Positions 43,052 through 52,001 are shown, counted from the stretch's first letter. The stretch is 64,000 nucleotides of DNA from Arthrobacter globiformis (GCF_030817195.1 NZ_JAUSYZ010000001.1:1426001-1490000); one strand, 5' to 3'. Numbers and translations: made by a program. The notes: generated from the sequence alone by a model not told the origin.

Positions 43052-44008
43052 GCGATCTCCATCAGGGGGTGGTTGTTGTTCCAGCCGGTCAGGTGGGCCA
43101 GCTCGGGTTCCCGGTGGGGGAGTGCGACGGCGATCCCCGCCACCGCGAGCTGCCCGGTGGTCTGGGTGATGTTCCGGCTGCGCAGTGCGCCGTGGTTCCT
43201 GACCTCCAGCGCCGGCATGCCGCCGTCGAACGGTCCGAACTCCAGGGCCTGGACCGCGGCGGCGAAGTCGCGGGCGCGTTGGCCGGGCATCGGCCCGGAG
43301 GCCATCACGTGCGGCGGAAGGAGCTCCAGGTCGAGCAGCGCTGATTCGACCAGCTGGCGGTAGTGCCGGCGGAACAGCGTGTGGGTGCCGAAGACCTCCA
43401 GCAGGAGCGGCTGCGTACCGAGCCCGATCACCACGCCGCGCTGGCCCTCGATCGGGGCCGGGGCGTCGTCGGCGCCGAACCCGCGGTCCTTCCGGGGCTC
43501 GGCGGTGAACCGGTCCAGGTGCTCGAGCAGCGAGCTGGTGGCTGACCGGCCCCGGACGGCGTCGAAGCGGGCAACCCGGCTCCAGATGCGGCCCTGCCGG
43601 TCGACTCCGCCAGGGTCCGTCAGGCTGGTGGCGAGTTCGACCCGGACGTTCAGCGGGGCGCGGCGGGCCTGGCGACGGTGGCTGTGGGTGCCTTCCCAGC
43701 GGCCGGCCTCCACACAGTAGGCGTCAATGTCGCGGGTTTCGCCGGGCCGAGGACGACGTCCGGGCGCAGGTCCGGTGCTGCTGGCCGCCCTCGAGGAGCT
43801 CACCTTCGAGCAGGAGGGCCGGGCGCGGGCCGTTGTTGGTGACGGTGAGCCGGGCTACCTGTGGGCCGCTGGCCAGCTCGGCGACGGCGACATCGGCGTG
43901 GGTGGCGGTGCTGATGCCGAGCTCGCCCACGCCCGCCGTCCACACGGGAAAGATGCTGAGCGGGCCAAGCGCGGTGCCCGCCCCGACGTGCAGCTGTTGA
44001 ACCTTCAT
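43048..44008 (-). pseudogene. ARPP-1 domain protein, frameshifted
   Basis: The first frame from ATG 44008 gives MKVQQLHVGAGTALGPLSIF and ALLLEGELLEGGQQHRT, as in the ARPP-1 domain (ADP-ribosylglycohydrolase and rhodanese-phosphatase-associated). The remaining homology (PGETRDIDAYCVEAGRWEG and on to GWNNNHPLMEIA) is in another frame that ends at 43048. The shift lies within 43745-43775. If joined, the product has about 320 residues, normal for the family. GGAGG lies 6 bases before the ATG. ARPP-1 proteins have no known activity but co-occur with ADP-ribosylglycohydrolases, as here. Break or assembly indel cannot be told apart. Confidence 0.82.
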
Positions 44009-44025
44009 GACGACCTCCAGAATCT

Positions 44026-44045
44026 TTAGCTCAGATCTGAGCTAA
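44026..44045. promoter_or_regulatory. Perfect 20-bp palindrome, likely NrtR-type operator 1
   Basis: TTAGCTCAGATCTGAGCTAA is a perfect 20-base palindrome. It lies 17 bases before the ARPP-1 ATG, just downstream of a candidate -35/-10 pair on the minus strand (TTGCGC, 17 bases, CATACT), where a repressor would block transcription. Confidence 0.7.
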
Positions 44046-44065
44046 TTGACTCCAGTATGCGCGCC

Positions 44066-44094
44066 TTGAATCTTTAGCGCAATACTGAGATAAA
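44066..44094 (+). promoter_or_regulatory. Predicted promoter of the NrtR-like gene
   Basis: TTGAAT (44066-44071) and GATAAA (44089-44094) are 17 bases apart. The GTG start codon at 44102 is about where transcription should begin and lacks a ribosome binding site, so the mRNA may be leaderless. Operator 2 fills the spacer. Confidence 0.4.
44074..44093. promoter_or_regulatory. Imperfect palindrome, likely NrtR-type operator 2
   Basis: TTAGCGCAATACTGAGATAA matches operator 1 at 15 of 20 positions and lies 48 bases from it. It overlaps the predicted promoter of the NrtR-like gene, consistent with autoregulation. Confidence 0.55.
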
Positions 44095-44101
44095 TAATCC
44101 T

Positions 44102-44827
44102 GTGAAGACCCCTAAAGATGCCCCGCGTGCCTCCCTACTGAACTACCCGCGGCCGTCGGTGGCGGTGGACACCGCGGTCCTTACCGTCGCGGGCGGCAGC
44201 CTTTGTGTGCTCCTGGTGCGGCGGGGCGAGGGCCACCAGCATGGCAAGTGGGCGCTGCCCGGCAGCTTCCTGCGTGAGCGGGAGCGGCTGGCGGATGCGG
44301 TGCTGCGATCCCTGAGGGAAAAGGCCGGGATCTCGGGGCGCGTGCCCCGGCAGCTGCACGTCTTCGATGATCCGGCCCGGGACGACCGGGGCTGGGTGCT
44401 GTCCGTCGCGCACGTGGATGTTGTGCCGTTGGCTGGTTTGGAGGACGCGTTAACGTCCGACGGCGTTCGGCTGGCTGCCGTTTCCGGGGAGCCGGAGCTG
44501 ATTGCCGGGCTGCCGTACGGCCATGCGGAGATGGTGGCCAAGGCGGTGGAGTCGGTGCGTGCCGCCTACGCGGAGGCGCCGGACCCTGGGGCGCTGCTGG
44601 ATGAGCCTTTTACGCTGAAGGAGCTGCGGGACCTGCATGAGGTGGTCGCTGGCCGTGCGCTGATGCGGGATACCTTCCGGCGTTTCATGGAGCCGCAGTT
44701 GGCCGGGACTGGGCAGATGTCGGACGGGACGCGGGGGAGGCCGTCGCGGTTGTGGGTGCGGGCTGACAACTCTAGCGCGCCGCGTCCACGCGGCCGCCGG
44801 ATTTCCGTAGTCTCATTCCATCCGTAG
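44102..44827 (+). CDS. nrtR: NrtR-like NUDIX-related transcriptional regulator
   Basis: A 241-residue regulator. Residues 18-150 are a Nudix fold with the start RPSVAVDTAVLTVAGGSLCV; the Nudix box (GSFLRERERLADAVLRSLRE) has lost several catalytic glutamates, as in NrtR proteins that bind ADP-ribose or NAD derivatives instead of cleaving them. Residues 160-235 are a winged-helix-like DNA-binding domain (PFTLKELRDLHEVVAGRALM, RDTFRRFM). NrtR usually controls NAD salvage genes; here the divergent partner is an ADP-ribosylglycohydrolase/ARPP-1 operon. Two palindromic boxes in the shared intergenic region fit autoregulation. The start is a GTG without a ribosome binding site. The next gene begins 6 bases after the stop. 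Confidence 0.85.
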   Translation: MKTPKDAPRASLLNYPRPSVAVDTAVLTVAGGSLCVLLVRRGEGHQHGKWALPGSFLRERERLADAVLRSLREKAGISGRVPRQLHVFDDPARDDRGWVLSVAHVDVVPLAGLEDALTSDGVRLAAVSGEPELIAGLPYGHAEMVAKAVESVRAAYAEAPDPGALLDEPFTLKELRDLHEVVAGRALMRDTFRRFMEPQLAGTGQMSDGTRGRPSRLWVRADNSSAPRPRGRRISVVSFHP

Positions 44828-44832
44828 ATTCC

Positions 44833-46071
44833 ATGAACAAAAAGGGAAGAATGCCAAGTCGAGACTTTGAGGCTGATGTCGCCGTCAAAATCGCGCTCAT
44901 GGAGCCGTCGGATATTGCCAAGCTCGGTGAACTCCTGGAGCTTGCGGTCCACGTTTCAGTCAAGCCACTCGACCAAGTTCCGAGCATCCTTGCGGATCTT
45001 CTCGTCGGTCAGCTCTCGCGTTTCATGAGGGACGTACTGGAATTGAGCTCCGATCATGACTCAGTGCTGGGCTGGGATTCCTCGGCCCCCGGATGCTCGA
45101 ATCTACGGTCTGCTGACGCGGCGGTGGTTGTTGAGTGTCTGCTGGCCCTCACATCCAGTTCCGCGTCGGCCAAACCTGCGAAAATCAAGCCTGGCATCTT
45201 TTACCAAATGAAGATGCTCCTGCAACGCTTGTTCGAGCTTGTCAATTCGGTGCACGAAGAGCGAGAATTCAGCGATTTCGGCTGGCAATGGAACGACTTC
45301 AATGCGGGCTGGGAAAGTGCTGACTCCAACTGTGATTACGAGCTCTCGTTGGTCTGTAGGGCGCTGGGATCGCACGATGCAGACTGGCTGCCTCCGAAAG
45401 ATCCGGCAGGGTCTGGACACATGCCGGATTTCATTACCTACTGGTTCTCCCTTTCGGCGGTGGTGCTGGGCCACTTGGCGTGGTCAAATCCGGCCCTCGG
45501 GATGGCCCGTTGGCTAAATTCCGGAATGCCTGGGGACGATGGCGTGCTTTCAGGGTTGAAGCGACTTTACGGAGCTGATGCGGCGGCTCTGATTCTCAAT
45601 AGGAATGTGTCTGAGCTGGCGACCAAAATGATTCACGTCGTCCCAAACCACCTCGACCAGAGTGAGGACACCTTCGATCCTTCGGAAGCCCTAATCCACA
45701 GCCCCGCGCTTGTAAGCCGCATCAGTAGGAGTCGTCGATGGGCAGCGATGTTGTGTGGAGGCTCGGATCCGCTTCAATTGGCTGATCATTTAGAGTCTCT
45801 GCTCCTCATGCCGGGTCCGCGGGAGGTCCGGCTCTCGGGCGGTAGTGACGCTGTTTCCGTGCCGAATGTCCATCTGCTCCTGCCCAATTCCTCCGGGTGG
45901 AGTAAGTCATTACAGCGACATGGGGACAAGCTGCCCGTTCGTCCGGATGGGCGGTCTTGGCGAGTTGCCGTCACGTCAGCAACCCTCGGATACCTTGGCG
46001 AGTTCCGGCGTTCTCGAGAAACGGGCCTCTGGTTCGCCGGCAGACACGCTTCGCACATGCTGGGGAACTGA
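44833..46071 (+). CDS. Uncharacterised protein, paralogue B of the gene at 38106
   Basis: A 412-residue protein without a recognised family. The core WSNPALGMARWLNSGMPGDD (about residue 217) and the C-terminal module YLGEFRRSRETGLWFAGRHA are clearly related to the protein at 38106-39374, with lower similarity elsewhere; both also have a short SGW segment about 35 residues before the module. No catalytic motif or membrane segment is seen. It starts 5 bases after the NrtR-like gene, so it may be co-expressed with it. ATG 44833 has no ribosome binding site; the in-frame ATG at 44851 has GGGAAG too close. Codon use is less GC-biased than in the genes upstream. Confidence 0.68.
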   Translation: MNKKGRMPSRDFEADVAVKIALMEPSDIAKLGELLELAVHVSVKPLDQVPSILADLLVGQLSRFMRDVLELSSDHDSVLGWDSSAPGCSNLRSADAAVVVECLLALTSSSASAKPAKIKPGIFYQMKMLLQRLFELVNSVHEEREFSDFGWQWNDFNAGWESADSNCDYELSLVCRALGSHDADWLPPKDPAGSGHMPDFITYWFSLSAVVLGHLAWSNPALGMARWLNSGMPGDDGVLSGLKRLYGADAAALILNRNVSELATKMIHVVPNHLDQSEDTFDPSEALIHSPALVSRISRSRRWAAMLCGGSDPLQLADHLESLLLMPGPREVRLSGGSDAVSVPNVHLLLPNSSGWSKSLQRHGDKLPVRPDGRSWRVAVTSATLGYLGEFRRSRETGLWFAGRHASHMLGN

Positions 46072-46126
46072 CCCTAGCGGTAAGTCGGCGGCGTCCGCTT
46101 GGACGTATCCCGGCTATCCTGGCGAG

Positions 46127-47253
46127 ATGAATCGCGTCTTTCCTGATGGGCCCGTTGTTGCAGGGCCACACCTGAGCACTCGTGAAGTTGCAATGATGAT
46201 TGGGCGCCACCAAACCACAGCAACTGATTACGTACAACGGGGAGTGTTTCCGAACGTCTACCTGGATACGAGCAAGGGTGCTCGGGGTCACTTCAGAGTG
46301 CCCCACTCTGATGTTGTCCAATATCTCAACAGTCCATTGGTTTCGCTTGATTCCCGTGTGAGACAGGAAGCACAGGCCTGGTTGGCAGTCCGGACTAATG
46401 ACGGTGAAGATGCCATTTCCTATTTGGACCTTGAAGACTTCGAATTCGAAGGTACGAGACTCCCATTAAAAGCAGACAGCGTGGGATCTGGAAACCCCGA
46501 ATACTGGATGCGGCGCTATCCATCACGACAACCTTTCGGCGCCCCGGCCAGGAAAGGCCGTATGAGGACGAAGTCGGTTCGGACGGTATGCTGCGCTACA
46601 AATGGCAGGGCGATGATATCGATGCGGCTGACAATCGGGCGCTTCGCCGAGCCATGGGGGAGGGATTGCCCCTGATTTGGTTCTTCGGGATCGGGCCTGG
46701 CCTATATCAGCCAGTCTTCCCGGTCTTTCTCATTGCAGAGGAGACTGACAAGCAGCAATTCGTCGTTGACATTGACCCCCAGCGGGCATTCCTTGATAGC
46801 GACGTCAATCTCGACTCACCACTGGAAGTGGACGTCCTCAAACGCTATGGGACGCGGATTGCTCGAACCCGTCTGCACCAGCGACTTTTCCGCTCCACGG
46901 TGATCAACGCTTATGGAACGCGGTGTGCCATCTGCAACCTCAGGCATAAAGTGCTACTGGATGCTGCTCACATAATCCCTGACACTCACGAAGACGGTGT
47001 ACCGACTGTTGTAAATGGCATGGCCATGTGCAAAATTCACCATGCCGCCTTTGACGCTAATATACTTGGCATTCGGCCCGACCTCGTAGTAGAGATTAGG
47101 ACGGACATCCTAGCGGAGGTTGACGGACCAATGCTCAAACACGGGCTTCAGGATAGGCATCGACAGCCGTTGATGAGTGTTCCGTCGAAGCGCGCAGAGC
47201 GTCCCAGCCTATTGCTTTTGGAAACAGCCTACGCGCGATTTAGAGAGGCGTAA
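46127..47253 (+). pseudogene. HTH-HNH endonuclease, one-base frameshift
   Basis: From ATG 46127 the protein starts with an excisionase-like helix-turn-helix (LSTREVAMMIGRHQTTATDY), then enters the N-terminal part of a well known putative restriction endonuclease family (LEDFEFEGTRLPLK). At the A-run 46468-46471 the frame changes and the family sequence continues in the -1 frame as SRQRGIWKPRILDAALSITT, RRPGQERPYEDEVGSDGMLR, then PLIWFFGIGPGLYQPVFPVF. The end is the HNH domain: CAICNLRHKVLLDAAHIIPD and MCKIHHAAFDANILGIRP. Five A instead of four would restore one frame (about 375 residues). Either an indel or slippage at A-AAA. HNH members cut DNA; the added HTH is unusual. Confidence 0.85.
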
Positions 47254-47433
47254 GACCCTCCAAGCCGCTCGAGTGCCACGAATTTCCTCCGACAGCTTGG
47301 CTGCGGGCTGCAGCGCACCTAAGAGAAAAATCCGACCTACAGTGCTGGAATCCACCGGTCAGCAGGACCTCAAGTCCACCTACCGTTCGAGCCAGCACTC
47401 TCAACGGGCGAAGGGGCTCTCCAGCGTTATTCG

Positions 47434-48290
47434 CTAGGCTTCCCGCGCCAGAGCTGCGGGCAGCGGACGACTGTGGACTACTACCAGCTCCAAGTTTGCC
47501 CTTGTCAGTGACGTGTACAGCCTTCCATCGGACCCAGAGTTGGCGCGGAAAGCAGCCGGCTCGACGACGCCGACTGCGTCGAATTCAAGGCCGCGGGCCT
47601 CTTCAGGGGTGAGGAAAGAGCATCTGTGAAGATGCTTGTCCGCCCAGGTCCATCTATCTTCTGCCGACCATCCCGAAATACGTGCTTCCTGCAGCACCTT
47701 GTCGATATGAGGAGTAATGACTGGCACCGTCCCGTCGGAGTGGTCCGTAGCCAGCCTCTGGCAATGTTCCAAGGCGATGGACTCGACGGTTCGCCGGATT
47801 GCGGCGGCATTGATAATCCTTGGTGGGATGCCTCGACCGAGGGGAGAAACCCTTCGGAGGCCAGCGGATTTTGGAAGTAGTGCCGCTGCGAAGTCAGCGA
47901 TGGCCTGAGAAGTGCGGTAGCCGTCATTGATCACACGTTCATCCCGTCGCGTGGCGGAGATGCGGGCAGTGATGTCTGACCAAGACTTCACCTGCTAGGA
48001 ATGACGCTGCTGCATGTCGCCGACTAGGGTCCAGGTGCCGACATTCATTTCCTCTAGAAGGCACCACTCGAAGAGGCTAAGGTCCTGCGCCTCGTCCACT
48101 ATGACATGCTCAAAGAGGTCCCCAGGCTCGAGAAGTATCCGCATGTAGGCGAGGAGTGGCCACAGCAGCGGGTCCTTGGGGGGCGCCTTTGAAAGATTAG
48201 GGTAGCCCGCCGGCCTATTCCGGTACCTCCGAAGAGTGACTGTGGAGGTGCAGCCGCGTCACGAACTCCTCGTAAAGGCGCCCAAGTGCG
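47434..48290 (-). pseudogene. HelD/UvrD-like helicase remnant with in-frame stop
   Basis: Reading towards lower coordinates, the remains of a superfamily 1 helicase are seen: LDALGRLYEEFVTRLHLHS near 48270, followed by a TAG; the Walker B segment HVIVDEAQDLSLFEWCLLEE with the GDMQQ motif near 48030; a TAG in frame at 47995-47997; then 186 codons to 47434 that carry INDGYRTSQAIADFAAAL, ARGLEFDAVGVVEPAA and LYTSLTRANLELVVVHSRPL. The last part is the C-terminal helicase domain of HelD-like proteins. The Walker A part is absent. The front of the gene is cut next to the GmrSD gene. A related gene, intact as far as seen, stands at 63145. Confidence 0.75.
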
Positions 48291-48302
48291 TCCAGCCCCT
48301 GC

Positions 48303-50402
48303 CTACTCTCCACCCATCTGGTACTCGAAAGCCTGGCGGACCAAGCCGATGATGTAGCCGAGGTCGGTCTCCTCGTTCAGGCTGACCTCGGTTGGGCCAT
48401 TGCCCCAGTGCCCCTTGTCGCTGACGTCCCAGGCAAGGCCCCGCTCGTCGCGGAGTGCCTCCAGTGGGATGTTAAGGCTCAACCTCAGCCGAGCCTTCTG
48501 CGGAACCACGTCGACGAAGTTAGTCTCAGCCTTAAAAGCGACGTATTGCTTCAAGAATTGCTGAGTGACGCCTGGGTCCAGGGCCACAACTTCCGCACTA
48601 AAGTTCTCAAACAGGGCTCGTCGCGGCTGCTTGAGCAGATGTGGGTGGTCTTCAATGGAGAAATCCGACTCTGCCCGTCTTTTTTGTAACTCCGTAATCG
48701 TTTGAGCTGGCAGTTCCGGCAGGGACCAGATCTTGAGCGCATCGTCTGCCAGCCGCGCGGCGCGTTTTTGGATCTCGCTGGCGTTCCAAAATTCGAGTTG
48801 CCCTAACCCCTTGTTGAGCCGGAGTGGGCTGTCTTTGAACCCTCCCTCCATGTCGCGCTTCTTTGCGAACGCGTGATCGGAGTACTCCGAGTTGTAGCCC
48901 GTGAGCGTGAGGTTTCCGAGCGTGTGCAGGTACGTCGATTGCACGTCCTGCCAGTCTTCCCCAAGAGACAATTGCCATTCAGCCGACAGGTTCTCGTTCT
49001 GCGGCATTATGTGCTCGATCGTGTAATCCTCGATCGTCACGCGCTCCTTGCGGCCGTAGTTCTCCAGCATGCGAAAAAAGTAAGAGCGCCGGCGAAAGTT
49101 GTACAGATCACTGGCCTTGAGGCCGGAAACGAACTCGGCGTCAGTCGGAAATCTGCGGTAGCTCTTGAAACCGAGAAAGTTTGCCTTAACGCTCTCGAGA
49201 TACCGATCCTTGCGCACAGCTGAACTGAAGCCAGCAAAGGTCTTGTTCAGCGAGTTGGTCGGGATGCGGCAAACCGCGCGGCGGAAGATGTACGAGGTAA
49301 CTAAATCAACGATCTGGAGCACGCCGTCGCAAGTCAAAGTTCCGAGCTCGTAGTCGGTGTAGACATCGAGCAGGAAGGGGTAGACGACATCAGCCTTGAT
49401 CTGGTCCAGGTCCTTAAAGGCCCGCCACAAGGTCGGATCCGTCTCCTTGCCCAACGCCATTGCGCAGTAGCGGCGCGCGTACTGACGCAGCTCGATAACG
49501 AGAGACTCGATTGTTTCGTCCGCGCTTGTGAAAGCTGTCGCGTGATCCTTGAATGCGTCATAGATGCCGTCCAAGCGAGGTATCTCGCCGGTCTTATTGG
49601 TCAGGTAATGGCGGACGAATTCATCGAACTGACTCTCCTCAGCACCCATAAACTCGAGCTCCATCGGACGCCAATAGGCCGAGTAGACTTTCTCCTGCTG
49701 TTTGGGTGGCAGGTCCATGAGGACGTAGTTGCGAATCAGATCGGCTTGGGACAGCTTCTTGCCGGTCGAGTTCATGGCTTCAAAGACGAGCTGGGGGTTG
49801 TCCACCCCGCGCTCCAGCTTTACATCGACGACGACGAGTTTGTCGAGGCCGCGGCAGACGAGGGACAAATCGAGCTTCGGATCATCAAGCTTCCGCCGGA
49901 AGTAGGAATAGTTCTCGATGACGCGGGTGTCCGTGTCGTTGGCCGGCTCGGCTCCCTGTAGGATCGCGATCAACGCCGGCCTGTCGCTCTGGGACAAGAT
50001 CAGCTTGAACTGACGTTCACCTTCTTCATCATCATTGAGTAGGTAGCGATTACGGATCTTTCGCGGAGAGAAACCGTCCCAGGGCTCCCGCTGACCGTCC
50101 GGTAGTGTCTCCAGCCGCTCAACCAGCGCTGCGAGGATCAGGGTTACAGTGGTGACCCGCTGCTGGCCATCGATGATCAGATCGGGTTCAGCAGAGGTGT
50201 TAGTGGCTTGATCCTTTGCGACGTAGACGATCGACCCCGTGAAATGTGACCCAAGTGCCGCAGTCGATCCCGCGCGCAGGATGTCTGCCCACAGCTGCGC
50301 GCACTCCGCTTCGTGCCAAGAGTAAAGGCGCTGGTAGATCGGCACTATGAACTGACTGCTCGCTTTCAGCAGCGTAAGTAGATGCGAGTCAACGGCCTTC
50401 AC
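48303..50402 (-). CDS. GmrSD-type (type IV restriction) DUF262-DUF1524 protein with C-terminal DUF5655
   Basis: A 699-residue protein of the GmrSD family, which cuts DNA with modified (for example glucosylated) cytosines. The N-terminal DUF262 domain has VPIYQRLYSWHEAECAQLW and LIIDGQQRVTTVTLILAAL (DGQQR nucleotide-linked motif, about residue 77). The DUF1524 His-Me-type nuclease domain has YTIEHIMPQNENLSAEW near 460 and LGNLTLTGYNSEYSDHAF. The last 100 residues look like DUF5655. The start is GTG 50402, with AAGGAGAG before it. It is divergent from the BREX operon with about 275 bases between; GmrSD homologues (BrxU) are known inside BREX loci, so joint defence against modified and unmodified phage DNA is likely. 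Confidence 0.92.
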   Translation of the reverse strand: MKAVDSHLLTLLKASSQFIVPIYQRLYSWHEAECAQLWADILRAGSTAALGSHFTGSIVYVAKDQATNTSAEPDLIIDGQQRVTTVTLILAALVERLETLPDGQREPWDGFSPRKIRNRYLLNDDEEGERQFKLILSQSDRPALIAILQGAEPANDTDTRVIENYSYFRRKLDDPKLDLSLVCRGLDKLVVVDVKLERGVDNPQLVFEAMNSTGKKLSQADLIRNYVLMDLPPKQQEKVYSAYWRPMELEFMGAEESQFDEFVRHYLTNKTGEIPRLDGIYDAFKDHATAFTSADETIESLVIELRQYARRYCAMALGKETDPTLWRAFKDLDQIKADVVYPFLLDVYTDYELGTLTCDGVLQIVDLVTSYIFRRAVCRIPTNSLNKTFAGFSSAVRKDRYLESVKANFLGFKSYRRFPTDAEFVSGLKASDLYNFRRRSYFFRMLENYGRKERVTIEDYTIEHIMPQNENLSAEWQLSLGEDWQDVQSTYLHTLGNLTLTGYNSEYSDHAFAKKRDMEGGFKDSPLRLNKGLGQLEFWNASEIQKRAARLADDALKIWSLPELPAQTITELQKRRAESDFSIEDHPHLLKQPRRALFENFSAEVVALDPGVTQQFLKQYVAFKAETNFVDVVPQKARLRLSLNIPLEALRDERGLAWDVSDKGHWGNGPTEVSLNEETDLGYIIGLVRQAFEYQMGGE

Positions 50403-50677
50403 AGCTCTCCTTCATATTGGATTGTCACCACCTTATCGTCCGGGAAGAAGGTCGGGCCTTAAGGTCAGAGCAAGTATGGGTGGCTGTGCCTGCGACTAGT
50501 CGCAACGGTCGGGCATATGCTTTGACGGCTCGCGCCCGCCCGCTTTCTGCCGGACTAAATAAACGCCATGGCCTGCAAGCCCTATAAGCCCCGTCGCTTC
50601 CGGCGGGTTGATTCGTCCAGCGATGCAGCTGCCGCTAGAGTTTGAAGTCAGAGTTGTTCGTGAGTAGGAGATCGTCA

Positions 50678-51451
50678 TTGGGGCCGTTCGATGACCGCGA
50701 TATCGTCAGCGGCCATGTGCCCGGTGGCACGAACACCAGCCACACGCTTGCTGTCGGGCACCTCACGTCACTCCTCTCTGCAGTGCCCAAGGCCTCTGGT
50801 TTGGCCGACTACGAAACTGCAGCCGTTGAACACAACGTTCTCGGGCGGGCTACTACGGAGGGGCGTCGGCGGACGTTTCGATACTTGCGCGAACTGTACC
50901 TTCTCGATCCCAACCGAGTGATGTTCCGAGCGATGCGCGATTTGTGGGATGAAGATGAGCAGTCGCAGCCGCTCCTCGCCGGCTTGTCAGCCATGGCACG
51001 GGACAGCGTCTTCCGGGCGTCCGCTGCGGGACTCCTCGCGCTGAGTGAGGGAGCGGAAGCGACTGCTGGGATGCTCACAGGATTCGTAGAAGCCGCGTTC
51101 CCCCACGCATACAACGAAGCGACAGCGGCCAAAATCGGTCGAAACACCGCGTCGTCATGGACACAAACCGGGCATCTGCGCGGCCGGGCAAAGAAAACTC
51201 GTCAAACTGTTGAACCCCGCCCCGCTGCTCTGGCGTTCGCCCTCCTCCTTGGCCATCTGCAGGGAGCCAGAGGGCAGTCACTCTACGACACACAGTGGAC
51301 AGCTTTTTTCGACGCTGGGGCGCGCGAAATTGAGGCCATTGCAGGAGTTGCCGGCCAGCGTGGGTATATTGAGCTACGCTCCGGGGGCGGGATTGTCGAA
51401 ATCGGTTTCCGGCACCTTTTGAGACCGATGGAGGATCTGACCAATGAGTGA
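50678..51451 (+). CDS. brxA: BREX protein BrxA (DUF1819)
   Basis: A 257-residue protein of the BrxA/DUF1819 family, a small DNA-binding-like component conserved in type 1 BREX phage defence. The conserved body with RRTFRYLRELYLLDPNRVMF, FRASAAGLLALSEGAEA and NTASSWTQTGHLRGRAKKTR is typical. The frame is open from 50642, but TTG 50678 has AGGAG 8 bases upstream, which is the best ribosome binding site. It is the first gene of the BREX operon and overlaps brxB by 8 bases. Confidence 0.9.
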   Translation: MGPFDDRDIVSGHVPGGTNTSHTLAVGHLTSLLSAVPKASGLADYETAAVEHNVLGRATTEGRRRTFRYLRELYLLDPNRVMFRAMRDLWDEDEQSQPLLAGLSAMARDSVFRASAAGLLALSEGAEATAGMLTGFVEAAFPHAYNEATAAKIGRNTASSWTQTGHLRGRAKKTRQTVEPRPAALAFALLLGHLQGARGQSLYDTQWTAFFDAGAREIEAIAGVAGQRGYIELRSGGGIVEIGFRHLLRPMEDLTNE

Positions 51452-52001
51452 CATCGACGCCCTTGTTGGTGCATATGAAAGATTCGTGGCTCTGCCGTGG
51501 TCACGGAACCTCGCGCCGGCTCAGCGAGTCTGGATGGTCGTTTACCCCCCGAGTGACGAGCGTCGCTTACGGGCACGGATCGCGGCGTTTGCCGTTGCTA
51601 CCGCCAAGGCCCACAAGGCATGGTCCGTGGCGGATGTGACCAACAGTTTCGGAGACTGGATCGGTCGGAATCCCTATCGGGAGACCTACTTCAAAAACCC
51701 TGACAGACTTTCGGCGGCAGCGCTCCGGGACTTCGAAAGAGACCTCGTTGCCCAGGTGCGTACATCATTGACCGGCACCACCAATGACAGCGAGACGGTG
51801 GTCGCCGTCCTAGGCGTGGGGTCTTTGTTCCCCTTCACAAAAGTCAGCAAGTTCATTGAAGACCTCGCCCCAGAGGTGGCGGGGCGTCTGGTTGTCTTTT
51901 TCCCCGGTGAACGGGACGGCTCCAACTACCGATTACTCGAAGCCCGGGATGGCTGGAATTACCTTGCCACACCAATCACTGCAACAGAGGACATGTCGTG
52001 A
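51444..52001 (+). CDS. brxB: BREX protein BrxB (DUF1788)
   Basis: A 185-residue member of the BrxB/DUF1788 family, an essential component of type 1 BREX of unknown activity. The family pattern covers VWMVVYPPSDERRLRARIAA, the AVLGVGSLFPFTKVSKFIED segment and the VVFFPGERDGSNYRLLEARD end. GAGGATC stands before ATG 51444. It overlaps brxA by 8 bases and its TGA overlaps the brxC start, which indicates translational coupling. Confidence 0.93.
   Translation: MSDIDALVGAYERFVALPWSRNLAPAQRVWMVVYPPSDERRLRARIAAFAVATAKAHKAWSVADVTNSFGDWIGRNPYRETYFKNPDRLSAAALRDFERDLVAQVRTSLTGTTNDSETVVAVLGVGSLFPFTKVSKFIEDLAPEVAGRLVVFFPGERDGSNYRLLEARDGWNYLATPITATEDMS

Noticed and set aside
50496..50677. 60-codon minus-strand frame between GmrSD and brxA
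   Set aside because: It lacks protein-like features and overlaps the likely promoter region of both genes.
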